DNA from: a virus | Strand: one strand, 5' to 3' | IMG/VR virus record: IMGVR_UViG_3300034101_005931 | Span: 22,259-86,258 of that record | DNA: 64,000 bases | Position numbers and translations under genes: made by a program | The notes under the pieces: generated by a model | Told to the model about the DNA's origin: nothing | What the model saw: only the letters and a program-made list of their open reading frames with translations | The model's database searches: none | Shown: positions 7,402-15,533 of the stretch, piece after piece | Position numbering within the stretch: position 1 is the first letter of the stretch | Layout: each line of letters starts with the position of its first letter

Positions 7402-7689
7402 ATGATTGAAATTATAAGAGAGGTATCGGGGCTCATCATGATGATCTGTTTCATGTTATGCTACATACCACAAATATATAAGATTTACAAAAATAAGTCG
7501 TCAAATGATGTATCATTAATGCTGGTTATTATGTCATTAGGTGGCTACATTTCTGGAATGGTATATTTGTTTACTTCGACCTTTGGATTATGGTGGTTTA
7601 TTAATTATTGTGTGGGAGTAGTTATGTGCTTGCTATTAATGCATGCATGGTTTAAATTTAAAAAAGATAAAGAGTATGACTCTTACTAA
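7402..7689 (+). CDS. PQ-loop / SemiSWEET-like membrane protein
   Basis: 95 aa from the ATG at 7402; an upstream TTG at 7375 would add nine residues but reads through AT-rich promoter-like sequence. Three hydrophobic segments, the first followed by YIPQIYKIYKNKSSNDVSL, the PQ-loop signature. Bacterial SemiSWEETs are three-helix sugar transporters that work as dimers. Sugar transport is a family inference. Confidence 0.75.
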   Translation: MIEIIREVSGLIMMICFMLCYIPQIYKIYKNKSSNDVSLMLVIMSLGGYISGMVYLFTSTFGLWWFINYCVGVVMCLLLMHAWFKFKKDKEYDSY

Positions 7690-7705
7690 ATAAAAAAAAT
7701 TATAT

Positions 7706-7779
7706 GGGGGGTTAGTTTATCGGTAAAACATACGGTTTACATCCGTAGGTGAATGGTTCAACTCCATTACCCCCTACCA
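7706..7779 (+). tRNA. tRNA-Val(UAC)
   Basis: Acceptor GGGGGGT/ACCCCCT, A73 and encoded CCA, anticodon loop TTTACAT (UAC), T-loop TTCAACT. Confidence 0.93.
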
Positions 7780-7785
7780 CTTTAA

Positions 7786-8160
7786 ATGAAAAAAGTAATA
7801 ACAGTAGATTTTGATGAAACTCTGGTTGTGCCTTACCCTACAGCTTACGGTGGTTCAAGCTTACATATTGTACCTAAAATAGAAGAAATTATTCGCTATG
7901 AGCACAGTATAGGTACAGATGTATACATTGTGTCTTTCCGGAAAGAAAAAGATAGAGCTGAAATGGAGAGAGTAATAATGGTTAACAAATTGCCTATTAA
8001 AGGTATTATTTGCACTAACATGGAGCCTAAATTACCTTTCTTGAAGAAGTTAAATTCAAGACTACATATAGATGATGACTTTTTTACATGTCAAGAGGCT
8101 AAAAAAGCTGGTATTGATGTTCGTCTGGTTGATAAGCCTGGTAATCTTATCAAGTTGTAA
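7786..8160 (+). CDS. HAD-superfamily phosphatase-like protein
   Basis: 124 aa. Motif I VDFDETLV (nucleophile Asp plus Asp+2 and Thr), motif II VSFRKEKDR with Ser/Arg, and motif IV HIDDDFF are all present in a compact cap-less protein. Such short HAD proteins in phages are often linked to nucleotide or end processing; the substrate is unknown. Its 3' end is overlapped in another frame by the lipoprotein gene at 8072. Confidence 0.75.
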   Translation: MKKVITVDFDETLVVPYPTAYGGSSLHIVPKIEEIIRYEHSIGTDVYIVSFRKEKDRAEMERVIMVNKLPIKGIICTNMEPKLPFLKKLNSRLHIDDDFFTCQEAKKAGIDVRLVDKPGNLIKL

Positions 8161-8356
8161 AAGTCTAGATATTGCTGGAAATTACTCTTACACTAAAGAG
8201 GAAATATCTGAAAAACATCGTAATGAAATCGTTATGACTTATAACGGTAATATTAATGGTATTCCTTATAAAGCAAAACAAAAAATAAACCACGACCCTT
8301 TGTATCCTGATAAACCGGCTTATTATGAAGCTTCATATGAGCTTTGGTTTTGGTAA
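8072..8356 (+). CDS. Lipoprotein overprinted on the HAD gene
   Basis: 94 aa in the +1 frame relative to the HAD gene, sharing 89 bases. The overlapped part encodes a plausible lipoprotein signal (KKLVLMFVWLISLVILSSC, lipobox LSSC); the unique part (63 aa) is polar and soluble with TYNGNINGIPYKA. The nested arrangement resembles Rz/Rz1 overlaps, though it is not next to the lysis genes. Start codon uncertain (8072 or a later codon). Confidence 0.5.
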   Translation: MMTFLHVKRLKKLVLMFVWLISLVILSSCKSLDIAGNYSYTKEEISEKHRNEIVMTYNGNINGIPYKAKQKINHDPLYPDKPAYYEASYELWFW

Positions 8357-8419
8357 TTAAGACTTAAAAGCATAAAAGAGCACAAACCATATTGCGAATG
8401 CTAAAAAGTAATATATCAC
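8357..8419 (-). CDS. Very small membrane peptide (candidate)
   Basis: 20 aa from a GTG, almost entirely hydrophobic (IYYFLAFAIWFVLFYAF). A TAAATAT late-like box lies just upstream. Candidate only. Confidence 0.3.
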   Translation of the reverse strand: MIYYFLAFAIWFVLFYAFKS

Positions 8420-8435
8420 ATAAGATATTTATTCG

Positions 8436-10748
8436 TTAAATAATCTCACATGCACCACCGGAGCATGCTTGAGCTGCGAGTGTATCGATATCTACATGCT
8501 CGGCTCGTTCTTCTATAGTGATTTCCCAATCGATTTCTTTATACTCTCTCTTGAGATCACACCAGACTTTCCAGAGATGGACGTGTTTTAAGCAGTATGT
8601 ACATGTACGTACATCGCCTTCAAAATACCTTACTGCAAATTGTTTAGCTCTACGAATCCAATCGTACTTGTTAAACCATGAATCGTATGCCTCCTTAGCA
8701 AGAAAATATTCTGCTAAAGCTTTATTAGATCTGTTATTTGGGTATTCAGGCTTAACCATGTCTTCTGGTTTAGCTAATTTTTCACCATAACCATTTAAAG
8801 CATCACATGCCTTCCAGAGATCTTGAAACGCTTTAAGCCCATCAACAATTACACCTGAAGCAAATACAGCTGCATCACCGTATTCTCTTACAATTTCATT
8901 TGGTGTGAGTACAGTAGAAAACGGAGCTTGGTTATAATCTAAATCACCAGAAGCCGGTAGTAATGAAATGCCTGCAAACCATTTTTGGTTATCAAAGATA
9001 AACTTCTCTACATCATCCCACTCTTCATCTTTGACTGTGATAGTATTAGAAATATTATGACGGATATAAGGCTGAGCACAAAGATCTACATTAGTACCGG
9101 CTTCTACCCAGTTTTGTTGAGCTACTAGAACATTTTTAAGTAAATCAACAGCCCCTAATTGATTCTTTGTAATAGCACCTTGTGGTACCTCACATAAGAA
9201 TGAAATGACTTTGTCAGTCTTATTTGTAGACCAAACAGACTCCTCTACAGCTACAGGATTCTGTCTTTCGAATTCTTGAAGACAGAACTCGGTTTTGTTA
9301 GCCTGTACTCTACGAATATATCTACGAGCGTGGTGAGGGTGAATGCCTGATGAAGTGCCGAGAATACAGGAAGTCGATCCTGCTGGTTTAGTACAAGTTG
9401 TACGCGCTGATTGATTAATACCCAAAAGCTGAGCTACCTTTTTATTAACCTTTTTTACTTCTTTAGCGCCTTTTTTCTGTATTTCAGGATTCAGAAGAAT
9501 TTCTGGGTTATCCATAATACCGGTAATAGATACGCCGAGAAGAGCTTCTCTTTGAACTATCTCCTTAGTAGCTTCAGTGAGATATTTAAAATCAGTATAG
9601 CCTGCCTGTAATGTACCAATAATGGAAGCTGCTCTACAACATTGTAGAAAATTCTCTTCTGTATCGCAGAAGCGTCCGTTGATTTCTGTCAAATTACAAA
9701 ACTCCCAACCAGACCTGCCATCCGCAGTTTTGGGATACAGAGCAATTTCTACACAAGGATTATAGCAGATATCAACATCGCTCAACCAAACAAAGCCCGG
9801 TTCACCAAATTGCTTTGTACTTTGCATTAGTTCGCGAAACTGCTCTTTGGTTACTTGTCCTTTAAGAAGAGCTGCACTATTATTGCTTCTACCTCTTTGA
9901 GGATTAGTAATAAACCAATCACCTGTCTTAGCTGTAGCCATCTCCTTATCCTCTAAGGAGAAAAGACAAAGTGTTGCTGAACGACGGACACCACCTGATA
10001 ACACAGCATCACCGATATGCATAATAATATCATAGCAATTGATAGGACGAAGCTTCCCTGCCCATTCATCAGTTTTGAATTCTGGACTATTAATACGTTT
10101 TTCAATTAACGCTTCAATTTTCTGCATTGAATTAAATAACCCCTCTGGACCAGGAGCTAAAAACTGATTAGCAACTAATGTGCCCTTCGGTCTTATTTCA
10201 CTATAATCAAATACAACTGTTTTACCTTTATACTCTTTCCATTCTTCATCATTCGAATCAAAATATGATGCCATTAAAACACCAACAGCATCAGACCACC
10301 CTTCAATTGAGTCACCTACTATATGTGTTTTAGAGGAGCTTGATCTTTTTTTGATGTTAGGAAGTTTTTGAATGTGAGGGTATTGAACAGAGAAACCAAC
10401 ACCGCAACCGCAAAGAAGGACATACAAAGCTTCTGCAAAGACACGCTGACGATCAATATGAGTGGCAGAGCAATTATATAGGCGTACATTATGTTTTAAG
10501 ATAGGTGCACCTCCAAACTGTAAAGTACGCTGAGCTGCTAGTACTCTTTTTTTCTTTTGCTGCTCTTCTGCAAAATCTATTTCTTCTGCCAACTGCGGTT
10601 CCTTTTGCAATTGATCCTTATAATAAAGTCTGTGCATATTATAGACTCGCTCAACTGCTTCGGACCACGTCTCTCTGCGTTTATGCTCCGGTAAATAATG
10701 TGAATATCTAGAATAAAACGTGTAATCGGAAAGTGACTTTAGACTCAT
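8436..10748 (-). CDS. nrdJ: Class II (adenosylcobalamin-dependent) ribonucleotide reductase
   Basis: 770 aa. Makes deoxyribonucleotides from ribonucleotides using a cobalamin-generated thiyl radical, so it needs neither oxygen nor an NrdB partner. Seen: LYNCSATH with the first substrate-site Cys, GCGVGFSVQ, the radical-site block FCNLTEING (Cys, Asn and Glu), SITGIMDN, the glycine-rich TTCTKPAGSTSCIL, and the C-terminal redox pair CSGGACEI. The arrangement fits monomeric Lactobacillus-type enzymes (about 740 aa), also found in cyanophages. It depends on host vitamin B12. It stands alone on the minus strand, facing the Hsp20 gene. Confidence 0.93.
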   Translation of the reverse strand: MSLKSLSDYTFYSRYSHYLPEHKRRETWSEAVERVYNMHRLYYKDQLQKEPQLAEEIDFAEEQQKKKRVLAAQRTLQFGGAPILKHNVRLYNCSATHIDRQRVFAEALYVLLCGCGVGFSVQYPHIQKLPNIKKRSSSSKTHIVGDSIEGWSDAVGVLMASYFDSNDEEWKEYKGKTVVFDYSEIRPKGTLVANQFLAPGPEGLFNSMQKIEALIEKRINSPEFKTDEWAGKLRPINCYDIIMHIGDAVLSGGVRRSATLCLFSLEDKEMATAKTGDWFITNPQRGRSNNSAALLKGQVTKEQFRELMQSTKQFGEPGFVWLSDVDICYNPCVEIALYPKTADGRSGWEFCNLTEINGRFCDTEENFLQCCRAASIIGTLQAGYTDFKYLTEATKEIVQREALLGVSITGIMDNPEILLNPEIQKKGAKEVKKVNKKVAQLLGINQSARTTCTKPAGSTSCILGTSSGIHPHHARRYIRRVQANKTEFCLQEFERQNPVAVEESVWSTNKTDKVISFLCEVPQGAITKNQLGAVDLLKNVLVAQQNWVEAGTNVDLCAQPYIRHNISNTITVKDEEWDDVEKFIFDNQKWFAGISLLPASGDLDYNQAPFSTVLTPNEIVREYGDAAVFASGVIVDGLKAFQDLWKACDALNGYGEKLAKPEDMVKPEYPNNRSNKALAEYFLAKEAYDSWFNKYDWIRRAKQFAVRYFEGDVRTCTYCLKHVHLWKVWCDLKREYKEIDWEITIEERAEHVDIDTLAAQACSGGACEII

Positions 10749-10860
10749 AATAGTGAAAGGTATTTTATGATAGTATTTACAAAATGAAACTGAAAATACG
10801 ATCTTTTAAAAATTAAAAGTTATAAAAAGTTTTAAATATTGATTTTTTAATAGTTCCAAT

Positions 10861-10868
10861 TATAAATA
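10861..10868 (+). promoter_or_regulatory. T4-type late promoter before the Hsp20 gene
   Basis: TATAAATA, followed within 10 bases by the inverted-repeat arm at 10875. The start codon is 71 bases downstream, so unlike most genes here this mRNA would carry a leader. Confidence 0.5.
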
Positions 10869-10874
10869 ATGTTG

Positions 10875-10886
10875 CTCTGGTGCTCA
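10875..10886. repeat. Left arm of a 12-bp inverted repeat flanking the Hsp20 gene
   Basis: CTCTGGTGCTCA; its exact reverse complement lies at 11475-11486, just after the stop codon. Confidence 0.7.
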
Positions 10887-10939
10887 TTCTAGAGGCTAGA
10901 ACTCATTAACCTTGTCTAAAAGAAAGGAAACAAAAACAT

Positions 10940-11455
10940 ATGAGTAATACAAACATGATAACAATACCGGAAGGATCCGGATACACAGTAGGTCGCGTGG
11001 AGTGGTCTCCATTGCAGGTAGCTCGTCAACTACCTGCGCTGTTTAGCGATCATTGGCTCGCTGATCTGTTCGATGGAATAGATATTCCAGCAAAAGCGTT
11101 TGATGTCCCAGGGACTCACTATCCTTATGATGTCAAAGTGCTCACCAATAACGAAGGTGAGGTCTACAGATATGAAATTGATGTAGCTCTTGCCGGAATC
11201 GGTAAAGAAGGTATCAAAGTCAAAGTAAAAGATGGTTATTTGACTATTGATATTAGTAAAGAAGAGGTCGAAGAAAAATCGCATATCAAATATGCGAGAA
11301 AAGGAATCAGCAAAAGAAAGGCTACAATGTCGTTTCACCTAGCTGAAAACGTAGATGTCAAAAGCATCTCGTCCGATTACAAGGATGGTTTACTCAAGGT
11401 TACCGTCCCTGTAAAGCAGCCTGAGGTCTACAACGTAGATATAAAGGTTGACTGA
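10940..11455 (+). CDS. Small heat-shock protein (Hsp20 / alpha-crystallin)
   Basis: 171 aa. The alpha-crystallin domain runs from about residue 58 to 160: YPYDVKVL, the beta strands around IDVALAGIGKEGIKVKVKDGYLTI, and GLLKVTVPV, the conserved GxLxxxxP block. Family role: ATP-independent holdase that keeps unfolding proteins soluble; T4-like cyanophages carry Hsp20 genes too. An AAAGGA ribosome site precedes the ATG. The gene is enclosed by a 12-bp inverted repeat. Confidence 0.93.
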   Translation: MSNTNMITIPEGSGYTVGRVEWSPLQVARQLPALFSDHWLADLFDGIDIPAKAFDVPGTHYPYDVKVLTNNEGEVYRYEIDVALAGIGKEGIKVKVKDGYLTIDISKEEVEEKSHIKYARKGISKRKATMSFHLAENVDVKSISSDYKDGLLKVTVPVKQPEVYNVDIKVD

Positions 11456-11474
11456 TTAGTTTTTAGTTTCTGCT

Positions 11475-11486
11475 TGAGCACCAGAG
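11475..11486. repeat. Right arm of the inverted repeat flanking the Hsp20 gene
   Basis: TGAGCACCAGAG, the exact reverse complement of 10875-10886. Confidence 0.7.
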
Positions 11487-11556
11487 GCATTTAATAAATA
11501 TTTGAGTCTAAGTTATCTCTGTCGCGGGAATAAGAGTTTTCGCGAAGGAGGTAAAT

Positions 11557-11664
11557 ATGACAACAATAATAACAGCTATTACAATCTACAACATAAGCGT
11601 ATTGTTTATTGGGTATTTTGTAATGCTCACAGAAGTGTTTGACAGACCCACTCGTAGTAAATGA
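11557..11664 (+). CDS. Small membrane protein
   Basis: 35 aa with one hydrophobic helix (ITIYNISVLFIGYFVML). The Shine-Dalgarno GAAGGAGG six bases before the ATG is one of the strongest in the window, and a strong terminator follows at 11686. Confidence 0.65.
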   Translation: MTTIITAITIYNISVLFIGYFVMLTEVFDRPTRSK

Positions 11665-11685
11665 GTTTGGCAGACATTTTTGGAT

Positions 11686-11714
11686 AAAGGCGGCATTGCC
11701 GCCTTTATTTTTTT
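11686..11714 (+). terminator. Rho-independent terminator
   Basis: Perfect 9-bp stem AAAGGCGGC/GCCGCCTTT with a 3-base loop followed by an A and T7. It ends the Hsp20 to small-membrane-protein unit. Confidence 0.92.
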
Positions 11715-11749
11715 CTTGATGAGATAGGAATTTCCTTTATTATATTTAC

Positions 11750-12016
11750 ATGACTTGTGCAAACTGTAGTTTGTTTATCGAACCTGAACGTATTAAAATG
11801 TTACCAAATACAAAAGTGTGTTCTACATGCGCTCAGCAATACATTAAACTAAAGCCTAAAAAAGGTATCATGATATACGGTCATAAAACTGCAGGTGAAA
11901 TGCAGGTGGTGTCCGTAGAAAATTTTAGAGACTATCGCAGATTAAATCCTTACGGAAGACATACAGGCCGCGGGTCAGGCATTCATCGAGTCTCAAAAGC
12001 AACAGAATACGTTTAA
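11750..12016 (+). CDS. Zinc-finger protein
   Basis: 88 aa. N-terminal CANC (residues 3-6) and CSTC (about 24-27) form a four-cysteine zinc knuckle; the C-terminal half is basic (GRHTGRGSGIHR). A promoter-like TTGATG-N16-TATTAT lies upstream, with the ATG 9 bases later. The stop overlaps the next start (TAATG). Nucleic-acid or regulatory role inferred. Confidence 0.65.
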   Translation: MTCANCSLFIEPERIKMLPNTKVCSTCAQQYIKLKPKKGIMIYGHKTAGEMQVVSVENFRDYRRLNPYGRHTGRGSGIHRVSKATEYV

Positions 12017-12405
12017 TGGTTAACTATATTATAGAGAGTGCAGGCTCCCCTGATAGTGAGAAAAATGATTGTACTGTTCGTGCATTGGCTATTGCGACTG
12101 AAACACCATATATAAAAGCATATGCTAAGTTAGCTACTGCAGGACGAAAACGTAATAGAGGTTTTCATATATGTAAAATATTAAAATCTGGCACAGTTCA
12201 CTTTAATCATGTTTTTAAAAAACTAAAATTTCGTAAAGCAATTACTTTACAAAAGTTTATTCAAAAGTATCCTACAGGCACTTTTTATGTACAAAAATAT
12301 GCACATGTTTTTGTAATTAGAGACAGTGTAGTATTAGATACATATAGGCCGGGACCCTATACTCGTATCACTAAAGCTTGGGAAGTTACAAGATTGCAAT
12401 CATAA
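12016..12405 (+). CDS. Cysteine-peptidase-like protein
   Basis: 129 aa. Cys19 in NDCTVRALA, His97 in YAHVFVI and Asp108 in VLDTYRPG have the order and context of a papain-like triad; the DCxVRAL block recurs in uncharacterised phage proteins. A second protein with such a triad is at 713. Activity inferred, substrate unknown. Confidence 0.55.
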   Translation: MVNYIIESAGSPDSEKNDCTVRALAIATETPYIKAYAKLATAGRKRNRGFHICKILKSGTVHFNHVFKKLKFRKAITLQKFIQKYPTGTFYVQKYAHVFVIRDSVVLDTYRPGPYTRITKAWEVTRLQS

Positions 12406-12428
12406 AAATCTATTATAAATTAAGTTAT

Positions 12429-12989
12429 ATGCCTAATCTTGACCCGGTACAGCTTAAACAAATTTTTACAACCACAAAGAGAAGCAAAGATTTTTTTACT
12501 AAGTCATTCAAGTCGTTTGTAGAAACAGGTACACATGTGGGGTCAACTATCATAGCTCTGCATCCTTATTTTGAAAAACTATATACAATCGAAATAGCAG
12601 AACAACTGTATAATACATGTAAAAATGAATTTGAGAGACGAAAGATAAACAACGTAGAGCTTGTCATGGGAGATTCTGCGAAAATAATTCCGGAGTTTAT
12701 TCGAAAAATTAATACTGATACTGTTTTTTGGCTTGATGGTCACTGGTCGGGAGGTGCAACAGGCAAGGGTGATAAAGATGTGCCCCTTTTAGAAGAAATA
12801 AAGTCAATAAATGATTTTCCTTATAAAGCTGGTATTATCATTGACGATGCAAGATTATTTGGAACTAGTATAAATGAAGACTGGTCAGAAATTACCGAAC
12901 ATAACATTATTAATGTACTGCATGATAGTAGAGTAGAAGATTATTATTATTGTAATGACAGATTTGTCATACTCTATAATCAAATATAA
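12429..12989 (+). CDS. SAM-dependent methyltransferase-like protein
   Basis: 186 aa from the ATG at 12429, which avoids a long overlap with the previous gene. FVETGTHVGSTI is the glycine-rich SAM loop, YTIEIAEQLY ends in the acidic residue that holds the ribose, and VFWLDGHWSGG lies at the active-site strand. Similar proteins occur with sugar-modifying gene sets. Acceptor unknown. Confidence 0.7.
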   Translation: MPNLDPVQLKQIFTTTKRSKDFFTKSFKSFVETGTHVGSTIIALHPYFEKLYTIEIAEQLYNTCKNEFERRKINNVELVMGDSAKIIPEFIRKINTDTVFWLDGHWSGGATGKGDKDVPLLEEIKSINDFPYKAGIIIDDARLFGTSINEDWSEITEHNIINVLHDSRVEDYYYCNDRFVILYNQI

Positions 12990-12991
12990 AC

Positions 12992-13351
12992 ATGTCCGCT
13001 TCTAACGATAATCTATATAAAATGTTTGGACCTACGTCCTGTTCACCTGATGAGATGTATCAACCAGTAGCAAAAAATTATTTTATTGTAGGTTATAATA
13101 TAAAAGACGACAGGCATCGATCCTTTGGTTTTTTCCAAACGCTTGTTGGGGCAAGAAAAACTATACTTTCACAGTGGAAAGATATGGAGGAGTGTTACTA
13201 TGATGCATTTTTTATAGAAGAGTTTAGCGAAGGTATTTTTAAAATCGGTAATATTGAGGAGTATTATGAAATTAATATGGAAACACGTTCTCTAGTTAAA
13301 AAAGATGTACCTCTTGTTTTAAGAACCCGGGTTAATTGGTCAATAGGATAA
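12992..13351 (+). CDS. Hypothetical protein
   Basis: 119 aa, no family recognised. Aromatic and acidic with a likely beta-rich core (YFIVGYNIKD). It lies between the methyltransferase and the dioxygenase with 2-base gaps, so it belongs to their operon. Confidence 0.6.
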   Translation: MSASNDNLYKMFGPTSCSPDEMYQPVAKNYFIVGYNIKDDRHRSFGFFQTLVGARKTILSQWKDMEECYYDAFFIEEFSEGIFKIGNIEEYYEINMETRSLVKKDVPLVLRTRVNWSIG

Positions 13352-13353
13352 TT

Positions 13354-14193
13354 ATGAATACACACGCATTATCATTTACAGTCAACAGTATCGAAAAAAA
13401 CTTCGATGTAGAAGCAGAGCATTTTAAGCGGGGGTTGAATGAAATTCAGTTGCAGGACCCTCTTTTTGATGAACCTTCTTTTTTGAAAAACGGCTATATG
13501 ATAGCCAAGGTACCAGAGATGTGGCATGAAACAATTATTAGCTCTATTAAGAGCTATATACTTAACGCTTTAAATGTAAATGGAGTCAATCCCGAGAATT
13601 TTCAACTAGATCAATATCACACCTATGTAAATGATAAAATACATCAAAAAGTAGTCGATAGTTTTCGTGGAGGAATGGATGGCTATAATGGTATTCCAAT
13701 CGAACAATTAAATATACCAATACCAGATATTGACTCTTTTATTAATAAAACAATTCAAAGCAATAGACCGGTTTCTATACATGTACAAAAGTTAGGATTA
13801 TCTATTAAAAAATTTTGGATAAGAATAATACGACCTAATACAAACGACAATAATCCACCGCATAAAGACAGCCATTTAGAGAGAAATAGAAATATGGTTA
13901 TATCTTTTTACCCGATTGTAGGTTGCAACGAAAAATCCTCATTACCTATTATACCTGGCTCACATCTAGAACCAGAAAGTGAATATATAGTATCTTCTTC
14001 ACCTTCTTTTGTAGACAAAAAAGAGTTTAATGTACCTGCAATTGTTCATAGAAATAAGGGATTAAATTTAATAACACCTAATCCTAAAGAAGGTGAAATA
14101 TTAATTTTTACACCCGAACTTATTCATGGCGGTGGGGTCAATTTAAATACCAATATTACACGTATTTCACTAGAAATGCGATACTTTAATTAA
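13354..14193 (+). CDS. Phytanoyl-CoA dioxygenase-like Fe(II)/2-oxoglutarate oxygenase
   Basis: 279 aa. The facial triad is visible as PHKDSH (HxD) and ELIHGGGVN (distal His), followed by TRISLEMR, whose Arg would bind 2-oxoglutarate. PhyH-type enzymes hydroxylate lipids, amino acids or sugars; the substrate is unknown. Same operon as the methyltransferase. Confidence 0.75.
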   Translation: MNTHALSFTVNSIEKNFDVEAEHFKRGLNEIQLQDPLFDEPSFLKNGYMIAKVPEMWHETIISSIKSYILNALNVNGVNPENFQLDQYHTYVNDKIHQKVVDSFRGGMDGYNGIPIEQLNIPIPDIDSFINKTIQSNRPVSIHVQKLGLSIKKFWIRIIRPNTNDNNPPHKDSHLERNRNMVISFYPIVGCNEKSSLPIIPGSHLEPESEYIVSSSPSFVDKKEFNVPAIVHRNKGLNLITPNPKEGEILIFTPELIHGGGVNLNTNITRISLEMRYFN

Positions 14194-14208
14194 TCTCACA
14201 TTTAGTGC

Positions 14209-14216
14209 CATAAATA
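14209..14216 (+). promoter_or_regulatory. Late promoter before virion protein gene
   Basis: CATAAATATATATG-like box a few bases upstream of the ATG at 14224, a one-base variant of TATAAATA. Confidence 0.5.
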
Positions 14217-14223
14217 TATATGT

Positions 14224-14910
14224 ATGGCTAATGTAAGAATTAAAGATTTACCACTTAATGTACCGACAAGACAGAGCTGGCTACCTTTTGAAGTAATAAC
14301 TTCAGGTGCATATACTACATCAAGAGCGACACTTTCTTCTATTATTGCTATTGGATCTAATGCATTATGGCAATCTGCTAGCACAACAGTTAGTGCATTG
14401 AGTTCAAATTGGCAAAATAATACTACTAGCTATACCAATGATAAGCCTGTATTATCAAGCGGTTATTTAACGACAAAAGCCTTTAGTGGATTTTGGTTAG
14501 ATGCCTATAATTTTGTTAATGCTGGTAAAAATACTTGGGATACAGGAGCTGTGCGTGCAGCACGTGCATATACTACTGTGCAAGATCTAAGTACATCATG
14601 GACAAGTGCAAGATCAACGGTATCAGCGCTTTCAGCTCGATGGGAGACCAGTTACACAACATTTTACGGAATTAGTGCAAATCTTCCTCGAAAATTTGCT
14701 ACTACGTTTGGAAACGGGATTAATAATCCTAATACTATAACACATAACTTAAACACAAGAGATGTGATAATAAGCGTAGCGTTAAATGCACCGCCATACA
14801 CCGTTACACTGCCTTCTGTGATTACATGCGATACGGTAAATACTGTCTCTATTACAATGCCATCTACACCAACAACTAATCAATATAGAGCTACAATTAT
14901 TTCTGCGTAA
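14224..14910 (+). CDS. Virion protein, tail-fibre type
   Basis: 228 aa. Ser/Thr/Asn-rich with spaced repeats of STTVSALSSNWQ and RSTVSALSARWE type, the low-complexity pattern of phage fibre shafts, then a beta-rich C-terminal domain (about 165-228). Late promoter upstream. The stop overlaps the next start (TAATG). Confidence 0.65.
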   Translation: MANVRIKDLPLNVPTRQSWLPFEVITSGAYTTSRATLSSIIAIGSNALWQSASTTVSALSSNWQNNTTSYTNDKPVLSSGYLTTKAFSGFWLDAYNFVNAGKNTWDTGAVRAARAYTTVQDLSTSWTSARSTVSALSARWETSYTTFYGISANLPRKFATTFGNGINNPNTITHNLNTRDVIISVALNAPPYTVTLPSVITCDTVNTVSITMPSTPTTNQYRATIISA

Positions 14911-15167
14911 TGATTACGTTTAACAGCTTTTATACCGAAAACAATAAACCTAATACCATTAAAAAAGGAGATAAGGTTATTGATACTAATGCTAAATGTA
15001 AGCACTATAAAAGTGAAGGTAAAGTAACAAAGGTAAAACAACTTAAGGACTCAAAAGGTAATACTGTAGGTAATACAATATGTTATAAATGTTCTAATTC
15101 TGGCAACTCATGGGATAAAGGCGAAGAACTAGAAAAAACTGAGATACAGCTTAAAAGAAATAATTAA
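14910..15167 (+). CDS. Capsid-targeted small protein with SH3-like fold
   Basis: 85 aa. Residues 1-9 MITFNSFYTE fit the capsid-targeting pattern. IKKGDKVIDT...SEGKVTKVKQL looks like a KOW/SH3 barrel, with single cysteines at KCKH and CYKC. Packaged cargo by inference. Confidence 0.5.
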   Translation: MITFNSFYTENNKPNTIKKGDKVIDTNAKCKHYKSEGKVTKVKQLKDSKGNTVGNTICYKCSNSGNSWDKGEELEKTEIQLKRNN

Positions 15168-15293
15168 AAAAACGACTTATTACAGCTTCTAGTATCGTTT
15201 TTTCTAATCATATAAGCAATTTCACTTATATCTTGTTTTAAGATGGTTGTGAAGTATAGGAAGAGTGTGTGTAAGAATATTCTCATTTAAAGA

Positions 15294-15458
15294 CTACTTG
15301 CCTTTGTTTTTTTTACCGGGCTTGCGGCCAACTTTTGCTTTTTTGACTGCTGTTTTAACTTGTTTTTCTTTTGTCGCTTTGACAGGACGGCTAAGAAACC
15401 CTTTAATATTGTTAAGTAGATCTGTAAAAAGACCGCTCACAACTGATAAGATTTTCAT
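15294..15458 (-). CDS. Small basic virion-class protein
   Basis: 54 aa from the ATG at 15458, chosen because an AATAAATATATAT late box abuts it. A short hydrophobic N-terminus precedes a very Lys-rich C-terminus (KKAKVGRKPGKKNKGK), suited to DNA binding inside the head. Unidentified. Confidence 0.5.
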   Translation of the reverse strand: MKILSVVSGLFTDLLNNIKGFLSRPVKATKEKQVKTAVKKAKVGRKPGKKNKGK

Positions 15459-15533
15459 ATATATATTTATTCTTTTCACCAGTGAAAACCATAAAAATAT
15501 GAGCTGTCTAATTTAAGGGCTGATACTACAATA

